Assembly (NCBI GenBank): GCA_015057165.1
Contig: SVEY01000009.1
Location: forward strand, 55,427-96,969
From: Lachnospiraceae bacterium
GTDB taxonomy: Bacteria > Bacillota > Clostridia > Lachnospirales > Lachnospiraceae
Reading direction: 5' to 3'
DNA length: 41,543 bases
Shown piece by piece: positions 36,158 through 41,543 of the stretch. The translations under genes and the position numbers were made by a program. Each line of letters begins with the position of its first letter. The first letter of the stretch is position 1. The notes beneath the pieces were generated by a model that saw only the letters and a program-made list of their open reading frames with translations, had not been told where the DNA came from and searched no databases.

Positions 36158-37468
36158 ATGTTAATTGCTGAGAATATTTTACTTGCCCTTAATAGTATAA
36201 TGTCTAACAAGATGAGAGCTTTTCTAACTATGCTTGGTATTATTATTGGAATAGGCTCTGTAATATCTATTCTAACAGTGGGTAATTCTCTGACATTAAC
36301 TGTTGAGAATAATATGCAGTCAATGGGTTCTAAGGATATATTTGTTACTGTTAACGAGAGAACGGATAAAGATGGTACGGAGTCCATAATTGATGGAGTA
36401 AAATATCCTGAATCAGAAGTAAGTAGAAAAGATATGACAGACTCTGATTATATTACAGGTGATATGATTAGAGACTTAAGCGACAAGTTCAAGGATCAGA
36501 TATATGCAATTAATGTTACAAAACAGGTAGGAAAAGGCGAAGCCTCATATGCCTCTAAAGATACAGATATATCTGTTACGGCAGTATCAGCAGGGCATTT
36601 TCTAACTAATGCTGTTAAGATCAAAGAAGGAAGTATGTTCTCGGCAAATGACTTTGGTAATACAAGAAATGTGTGTCTTGTAGATGACAAGATGGTTGAG
36701 AAGCTATTTGATGGAAAGCCTGAGAATGCACTTGGTAAAGAAGTTGAGTTTGATATAGAAGACGCGAAGACTACAACATTTACAATTGTAGGTGTATATG
36801 AAGCAGAAGAGAATCCGGGAATGTCATCTATGACGTCCATGATTAGTATGCTTATGCCAGGTTCAAGAGTCTATATTCCATTAAAATCAGGTATGCAACT
36901 TACTAATAGTAAGGACCAATACAGTAACTTCAGAGTAAGTACTAATCTTGGAGCTGATACTGAACAATTAGCAAAAGAGATTACTAATTATTTCAAGCCT
37001 CTTTATTCTGGAAATGCTAATTATGAAGTAACTGCAGTTACGTTCGAGGGAATGTTAGATTCACTTACATCTCTAATGGATACGCTTACACTTGCTGTAT
37101 CTATTATAGCAGGAATAGCGCTTCTCGTTGGTGGAATTGGCGTTATGAATATTATGCTTGTATCTGTTACTGAGAGAACGAGAGAGATTGGTACGAGAAA
37201 AGCACTAGGTGCAAGAAATTCTTCTATTAGAATACAGTTCTTAATTGAAGCAATGATTATTTGCCTGATTGGAGGAATAATTGGATTATTACTTGGACTA
37301 TTAGGAGGAAGTCTTTTGTCAGGACTTCTGGGATATCCAGCATCTCCATCTATTTCTGGAGTAATAATATCCCTTCTATTCTCTATAGCAATAGGTGTAG
37401 CATTTGGCTACTTCCCTGCAGACAAAGCAGCCAAGATGAATCCAATCGATGCGTTGCGCTATGAGTAA
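36158..37468 (+). CDS. ABC transporter permease, MacB/FtsX type
   Basis: 436 residues. The first membrane helix is within LTMLGIIIGIGSVISILTVG. An extracellular MacB-type domain spans about 45-300, and three more helices lie at the C-terminus (LAVSIIAGIALLVGGIGVMN, IGGIIGLLLGLLGGSLLSG). The family motif ERTREIGTRKALGA is present, and it ends NPIDALRYE as typical. Two copies make the MacB dimer with the ATPase. It is the last gene before the element B/C region. Confidence 0.93.
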   Translation: MLIAENILLALNSIMSNKMRAFLTMLGIIIGIGSVISILTVGNSLTLTVENNMQSMGSKDIFVTVNERTDKDGTESIIDGVKYPESEVSRKDMTDSDYITGDMIRDLSDKFKDQIYAINVTKQVGKGEASYASKDTDISVTAVSAGHFLTNAVKIKEGSMFSANDFGNTRNVCLVDDKMVEKLFDGKPENALGKEVEFDIEDAKTTTFTIVGVYEAEENPGMSSMTSMISMLMPGSRVYIPLKSGMQLTNSKDQYSNFRVSTNLGADTEQLAKEITNYFKPLYSGNANYEVTAVTFEGMLDSLTSLMDTLTLAVSIIAGIALLVGGIGVMNIMLVSVTERTREIGTRKALGARNSSIRIQFLIEAMIICLIGGIIGLLLGLLGGSLLSGLLGYPASPSISGVIISLLFSIAIGVAFGYFPADKAAKMNPIDALRYE

Positions 37469-37489
37469 ATCTACTTGAATAATTGCGAG

Positions 37490-37736
37490 TTGGTCCAAAA
37501 CACTCCAGCCAATCATTCATTCATAAATAATACATCATCGCTAAGAATATGTAAGTAATTGAGGTTGTCTACAATTTGAACATTTGTCGGGAACCGGTCT
37601 TCGACAGTCGTCCTGACCACTCAGACCTATTTTCGGCATCCATGCCGAAAATTTCCCTCGCTGAATCAATTACTAACATATTCTAAGCTTGAAGTAATTT
37701 TATGAATGTATAATTAGCTGAAGCGCGTTGGACCAC
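37490..37736 (-). repeat. Structured inverted-repeat element B, homologous to element A
   Basis: The 570-bp gap between the ABC permease and flgM holds no gene. Element B has arms 37490-37562 and 37666-37736, complementary over about 70 bases (ends TTGGTCCAA and TTGGACCA). Read on the minus strand it matches element A: TTCAAGC-TTAG-ATAT, ATTGATTCAG, GAAATTTTCGGCA-TGGA-TGCCGAAAAT (plus-strand 37630-37651), and at the far side CAATTACTTACATATTCTTAGCGA. A second hairpin with loop AGGAC (37607-37617) sits inside a GGTCT/AGACC stem. The core is 103 nt against 144 nt in A. Confidence 0.78.
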
Positions 37737-37867
37737 CTCACAAATCTAAATAGATTTATAGTGCCAGATATAGCATATTCATGTACGATTTAATACAAGC
37801 TTACTAGTACATGAATATGCTATAGATAGCACTATAAACATATATAAGACTAGGCAGGTGGTCCAAC
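37727..37867. repeat. Palindromic element C sharing an end with element B
   Basis: Ends GTTGGACCACCT (37727-37738) and AGGTGGTCCAAC (37856-37867) are perfectly complementary. The centre pairs TATAGCATATTCATGTAC (37769-37786) with its complement at 37807-37824, and TTTATAGTGC pairs with GCACTATAAA. The 20-nt apical loop contains TTTAATACAAGCTTA, similar to TTTAATTCAAGCGTTA in the left arm of element A. It lacks the GGA hairpin core. Confidence 0.75.
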
Positions 37868-37878
37868 AAATCTAGTTG

Positions 37879-37907
37879 ATAATGTCCAGTGGGCTAACCG
37901 TTCACAA
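37879..37907 (-). promoter_or_regulatory. Possible minus-strand promoter reading into elements C and B
   Basis: On the minus strand TTGTGA (37907-37902), 17-bp spacer, CATTAT (37884-37879). Transcription would begin near 37872, a few bases before the end of element C, and read C then B. The -10 matches only four of six. Confidence 0.35.
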
Positions 37908-37934
37908 AAAATAAAAAATTATTAAAAAAATGTT

Positions 37935-37961
37935 TAAGTTTTTTGCCTGAGTGTCCGATAC
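37935..37961 (+). promoter_or_regulatory. Sigma-D (sigma-28) type promoter of the flgM operon
   Basis: TAAG (37935-37938), exactly 15 bp, TCCGATAC (37954-37961), against the SigD consensus TAAA-N15-GCCGATAT. It lies about 78 bp before the flgM ATG. SigD control of flgM, the SigD inhibitor, is the known feedback loop. Confidence 0.72.
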
Positions 37962-38038
37962 ACTTAATGAAAAGTATTCTAATGCTTTATAAATGCGTTA
38001 AAATACTTAAATTTCAAGGAAGAAAGGAGAGTGCCGTT

Positions 38039-38320
38039 ATGCGTGTAGATACTTTAAGTCAAGTGGCTCAGTTGTACAACACACCTAAGCCTACGAAAAC
38101 AAGTAAAACTAACGGAATTGCATCTATGGGTAGAGATCAGGTTCATATCTCATCTGCAGGTCGTGATTTCCAAATTGCAAAACAGGCAGTCGCAGAAGCT
38201 TCGGATATCAGGGAAGATAAAGTTGCTGAAGTAAAGTCAAAGATTAACTCAGGAAATTATAATGTTGATACCGAGGATTTTGCAAGCGTATTACTTAACG
38301 CCTACAATAACAAGCTATAA
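38039..38320 (+). CDS. flgM: Anti-sigma-28 factor FlgM
   Basis: 93 residues. The N-terminal part is polar and probably disordered (NTPKPTKTSKTNG), then DQVHISSAGRDFQIAKQAV and the C-terminal sigma-binding helices VAEVKSKINSGNYNVDTEDFA, which is the FlgM signature. FlgM holds SigD/FliA inactive until the hook is finished. The start is ATG 38039 with AAAGGAG (38023-38029); the open frame extends upstream to 37943, but that part overlaps the promoter. Confidence 0.93.
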   Translation: MRVDTLSQVAQLYNTPKPTKTSKTNGIASMGRDQVHISSAGRDFQIAKQAVAEASDIREDKVAEVKSKINSGNYNVDTEDFASVLLNAYNNKL

Positions 38321-38334
38321 GTGAGGATGAATAA

Positions 38335-38847
38335 TTGGCGAGTTTAATGGACGAACTCTTAGGTGTACTAAGACAGGAGAAACAAGGTTATATTAATCTT
38401 ACAGAGCTTTCAGAAGAGAAGCGAGTTAGCATTATACAAGGGAATGTAGATGCTCTTGATTCTATTTCTTCTAAGGAGCAGGAAGTCACTTCTGAGCTTA
38501 AGAATTTGGAGAATAAGCGAGTCAACATCCTCAAAGATATGGCTGTTGTGCTAGGAAAGGATGACGAAGACATTACTATATCTAAGATGATAGAGATGTT
38601 AGAGCGTCAGCCGGGAGAACAGGCAAAACTTATCCAGGCTAAGGATGAACTTGTTGCTTGTGCTAGCAAGATGCAGATTGCCAATCAACAAAACGAAATT
38701 CTTCTTCGTCATGCGATGGAGATGGTTGAGTTTGATTTAACTTTATTAAAAAGCCTAAAGCAGGCCCCAGAGACAGCAAACTATGATAAGAATGCTTATA
38801 ACACAGGGGAGATTTTGGGCAACAGTGGCTTTGACACAAAGCAGTAA
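38335..38847 (+). CDS. flgN: Flagellar chaperone FlgN family protein
   Basis: 170 residues, nearly all helical and coiled (LMDELLGVLRQEKQGYINLTELSEEKRVSIIQG), as in FlgN, the export chaperone for the hook-filament junction proteins FlgK and FlgL. It uses a TTG start at 38335 with GAGG at 38323-38326; ATG 38347 is the alternative. Its place between flgM and flgK is diagnostic. Confidence 0.88.
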   Translation: MASLMDELLGVLRQEKQGYINLTELSEEKRVSIIQGNVDALDSISSKEQEVTSELKNLENKRVNILKDMAVVLGKDDEDITISKMIEMLERQPGEQAKLIQAKDELVACASKMQIANQQNEILLRHAMEMVEFDLTLLKSLKQAPETANYDKNAYNTGEILGNSGFDTKQ

Positions 38848-38896
38848 ATTGTGTCGGTAAAACCGAAGCTGTAATTACTTTTGAAGGAGATTAATT

Positions 38897-40615
38897 ATGG
38901 CTAATGGGTTTGGTAGTTTATATGTTGGTGCAGCTGGACTACGTACGTCCCAGACAGCGCTTGACATTACAGCTAATAACTTAGTTAATATTGATACAGA
39001 TGGATATGTCCGTGAGCAGGTCTTGTTTACGGATGATACATATTCCTTTTTCCAATCTGCAGCAGTTTCTAATCAGTACAAAGGTTCTGGTGTTAAAATT
39101 GCTGATGTAATTCACACAAGGGATATGTTTCTAGATAAGGCATTTCGTTCTGAGAATTCCAGATACGGATTCTATGCCGCTAGTTATGATGCAGTAACAG
39201 AAGTGGAAGCTTTTTTGCAAGAAGCAAGCGGTGAAGCTTTTAGTGAAGCTTTGCATGATTTGTATGTTTCTTTCCAAGAGTTTTCCAAGGATCCATCCGA
39301 TACTGTTAATCAGAACCTGGTTGTTCAGAAAGCGTCGTTATTCCTAACAAGAGAACAGAATCTCTACCAGGGACTATCGAACTATCAGTCAACAATCAAT
39401 ACTAAGATTAAGGATGATGTTACTCGTATTAATGACTTAGCAAAACAAATCCACGATTTGAATTTGAAAATAGAAAGAATCGAAGCAGGTAAGACTGAGA
39501 CTGCTATGGATCTTCGTGACCAAAGAGACTTTGCAGTAGATGAATTATCTAAACTTGCTAATATAACATGCACTGAGACAATTGAAGGTGTATATCATAT
39601 TAAGCTTGAGGAGAAGGACTTTATTGATGATTTCAACATTTATCCAATAGGCCTTCATACAGATACAGTTACAGGCTTCGTTACACCATATTGGCCTCAT
39701 TTATCAGATACGACCAGAGACGATATTTATCCGGTATATAATCTTGATAATATCAGTGCTGCCCATAATACTGATAAAGGAGAGGTTAAGGCACTTCTTC
39801 TTGCCAGAGGGGATAAGAGGGGAACATGGTACGATATAGACAACTTAAGTCAGAAGGATTATGAGAATGGTCTTGCTAATTCAGTTATGATGAATTCTGA
39901 GGCAGAGCTTGATTCTCTTACACACAAGATTGTTACAGCAGTAAATGATATCCTAAGCCCACTTAAGACATATGAAGGTGCAGATGTAACTGGTGTAGAT
40001 AACAAAGGAAATCCGGTAACAATCAAAGCTGGAATGAGAATTGCAGACACAGAGAATTGTGCGGTGGGTTCTGACGGTCAGATTCCTCCAAGAGAGCTAT
40101 TCATAAGAAGGGGATGTGAGCGCTATACCGAAGTAACCTTAGATGATGGAAGTAAGATGTATGTATATAATGAAGAAGATACATCAGATTCTTCTAAAGT
40201 ATATACAACCCGTTCTTTAGAGATTAATCAGGATCTTGTAGAGAATAGAACGTTACTATCACATTTGACACAGAATAATGCTGTAGATTATACATTAGGT
40301 GATAAGATGATTGCAATCTGGGAAGATTCATCATATACACTTAATCCAAGCGACAGTACACCTTGTACATTCACTGGTTTCTATACAAAGTATATAGGAG
40401 AGGTTGCAAATGTTGGTTCAATATATAGAACAACATCTCAAAGCTTGCAGAATACCAGTTCAACGATTGATAACAATAGACAGGCAGTAATTGGAGTTTC
40501 TTCAGATGAAGAATTAACCAATATGATTAAGTATCAGCAGGCTTACAATGCAAGCTCAAGATATATAAATGTTTTATCAGAAATGATTGAGCACTTATTA
40601 ACAGCAATGAGATGA
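38897..40615 (+). CDS. flgK: Flagellar hook-associated protein FlgK (first copy)
   Basis: 572 residues. The N-terminal rod/hook signature is GSLYVGAAGLRTSQTALDITANNLVNIDTDGY and the C-terminal one is NMIKYQQAYNASSRYINVLSEMIEHLL, which pair as the D0 coiled coil. FlgK (HAP1) is the first ring between hook and filament. The N-terminal motif has the variant NLVNIDTDGY in place of NISNVNTDGY, which is present in the next gene. AAGGAGA precedes the ATG. Confidence 0.9.
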   Translation: MANGFGSLYVGAAGLRTSQTALDITANNLVNIDTDGYVREQVLFTDDTYSFFQSAAVSNQYKGSGVKIADVIHTRDMFLDKAFRSENSRYGFYAASYDAVTEVEAFLQEASGEAFSEALHDLYVSFQEFSKDPSDTVNQNLVVQKASLFLTREQNLYQGLSNYQSTINTKIKDDVTRINDLAKQIHDLNLKIERIEAGKTETAMDLRDQRDFAVDELSKLANITCTETIEGVYHIKLEEKDFIDDFNIYPIGLHTDTVTGFVTPYWPHLSDTTRDDIYPVYNLDNISAAHNTDKGEVKALLLARGDKRGTWYDIDNLSQKDYENGLANSVMMNSEAELDSLTHKIVTAVNDILSPLKTYEGADVTGVDNKGNPVTIKAGMRIADTENCAVGSDGQIPPRELFIRRGCERYTEVTLDDGSKMYVYNEEDTSDSSKVYTTRSLEINQDLVENRTLLSHLTQNNAVDYTLGDKMIAIWEDSSYTLNPSDSTPCTFTGFYTKYIGEVANVGSIYRTTSQSLQNTSSTIDNNRQAVIGVSSDEELTNMIKYQQAYNASSRYINVLSEMIEHLLTAMR

Positions 40616-40653
40616 CGATATATGTATTAGACAATAGAAAGTAGGTGAAAGAT

Positions 40654-41543
40654 ATGCCTTCATCATTTTTCGGATTACATGTTGCAGCGACAGGTCTTAA
40701 TGCAGCACAAGCATCAATTAATACAACAGCAAATAATATATCTAATGTTAATACAGATGGATATTCTCGTCAGGAAGTTGGCCGTGTGGCGGCTGCAGCA
40801 CAGAGATGTTTTACAAGTTATGGAAGCATCGGTACTGGTGTTCAGGTTACTAAGGTTACTCAGGTAAGAGATTTATATTATGATGAGAAATACTGGAATA
40901 ATAATTCTAAACTGGGAATGCATGAGAAGAAATTGTATTACATGAATCAGATAGAGAATTATTATACCGATGATACCAAGATGTCTGGGTTTACAACCCT
41001 TTATACCAAAATGTTCAATGCACTTGATAGTGTAAAAAAGAATGCAGGAGATGCATCTGTAAGAAATCAATTTATCAGTGGTGCTCAGGAGTTGATGGAT
41101 TACTTTAATAGTACTGCAATATCTATGCAGGATTTACAAAGTTCTATTAATGATGAGATTAAGACTAGTGTTGATTCCATTAATTCAGTTTCGCAGAAGA
41201 TTGCGCTTCTCAATAAGCAGATTAACATTATTGAGATGGAAGGAGGAATGGCAAATGAACTTCGAGATGAGCGAGCTAGACTTGTTGATGAAGTATCCAA
41301 GTTAATTCCAATTGAAGCTAGTGAAGTCGAAGTTACTAATTCTAATTATGAGGATCAGAAGACAGGTGCAACAAGATTTGAACTTCGATTTAACGGTAAT
41401 TTATTGGTAGACAATTATGAATACAATACTTTAAGTGTTGTATCAAGGGATAAGAAAGCCAATCAATCTGATATACAAGGACTATATGATGTAAAATGGG
41501 ACTTCTCAGGAGCAATCGTTGATTTTAATAGTGTTGCACTTGA
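40654..41543 (+). CDS. flgK: Flagellar hook-associated protein FlgK, second copy (3' part outside window)
   Basis: The frame from ATG 40654 (AGGTGAAAG upstream) stays open to the window end, 296 residues. It begins FFGLHVAATGLNAAQASINT and has the classical NNISNVNTDGYSRQ motif, closer to standard FlgK than the gene before it. The region ISVQQKIALLNKQI-like (SQKIALLNKQINIIEMEGG, then ELRDERARLVDEVSKL) is typical of FlgK domain D1. Two FlgK-type proteins in tandem therefore follow flgN. The C-terminus is not visible. Confidence 0.88.
   Translation, partial: MPSSFFGLHVAATGLNAAQASINTTANNISNVNTDGYSRQEVGRVAAAAQRCFTSYGSIGTGVQVTKVTQVRDLYYDEKYWNNNSKLGMHEKKLYYMNQIENYYTDDTKMSGFTTLYTKMFNALDSVKKNAGDASVRNQFISGAQELMDYFNSTAISMQDLQSSINDEIKTSVDSINSVSQKIALLNKQINIIEMEGGMANELRDERARLVDEVSKLIPIEASEVEVTNSNYEDQKTGATRFELRFNGNLLVDNYEYNTLSVVSRDKKANQSDIQGLYDVKWDFSGAIVDFNSVAL

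Noticed and set aside
37490-37867. CRISPR array or tRNA cluster in the flgM upstream gap
   Set aside because: The repeats are inverted and unequal rather than regular direct repeats, and no tRNA cloverleaf or T-psi-C sequence is seen.

Overview
The window is a low-GC, gene-dense, almost entirely plus-strand segment. The gene content points to an anaerobic, motile member of the Clostridia, most likely the Lachnospiraceae: a GlgC/GlgD pair, SpoVG, a DnaD plus DnaC/DnaI-type helicase loader pair, a long (392 aa) PRPP synthetase, a flgM-flgN-flgK-flgK cluster and abundant AGGAGG ribosome binding sites. The genus cannot be fixed from the sequence alone. No rRNA, tRNA, IS element, prophage or CRISPR array was seen.

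Layout. 1-4828: a MATE exporter (minus strand, cut by the window start), truA, a chemoreceptor and a fused PfkB kinase/HAD phosphatase. 4894-7870: a strongly expressed 935-residue flavin/iron-sulfur oxidoreductase with its own promoter and terminator. 7908-10699: a second chemoreceptor, then corA behind a structured leader. 10700-11087: no protein gene, but a sigma-D-type promoter, a roughly 190-nt candidate small RNA and a terminator. 10983-21141: a long tightly packed run with a split ThrE exporter, a dGTPase-like HD enzyme, three membrane proteins of envelope type, a Na/Pi transporter, an unknown membrane protein, a carboxylesterase and murC. 21079-25405: a cluster of DnaA-box-like sites, then dnaD, a dnaC-like loader, prs and a PHP phosphoesterase. 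25427-28417: glgC-glgD-spoVG behind a promoter surrounded by repeated TTGCA sites. 28454-32028: rpmG-secE-nusG-rplK-rplA and rplJ-rplL with a classical L10 leader and attenuator. 32477-37468: a PurF paralogue lacking the catalytic cysteine and a MacAB-type exporter. 37935-41543: a sigma-D promoter with flgM-flgN-flgK-flgK (last gene cut by the window end).

The most interesting signal is a family of large, structured, non-coding inverted-repeat elements in the two biggest gaps. Element A (32029-32321, plus) and element B (37490-37736, read on minus) align with each other across their arms and central hairpin. The hairpin stem differs by compensatory base-pair changes while its GGA-containing loop is unchanged. 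A third, simpler palindrome C (37727-37867) shares its end with B, so B and C cannot both close at the base. A minus-strand promoter candidate sits just outside C. These look like structured RNAs or mobile palindromes. The GGA loops, next to a flagellar locus, make a CsrA-binding role worth testing. Other notable points are the sigma-D-driven orphan RNA, the corA leader with a 22-codon ORF and competing hairpins, the cysteine-less PurF and the sugar kinase/phosphatase fusion.
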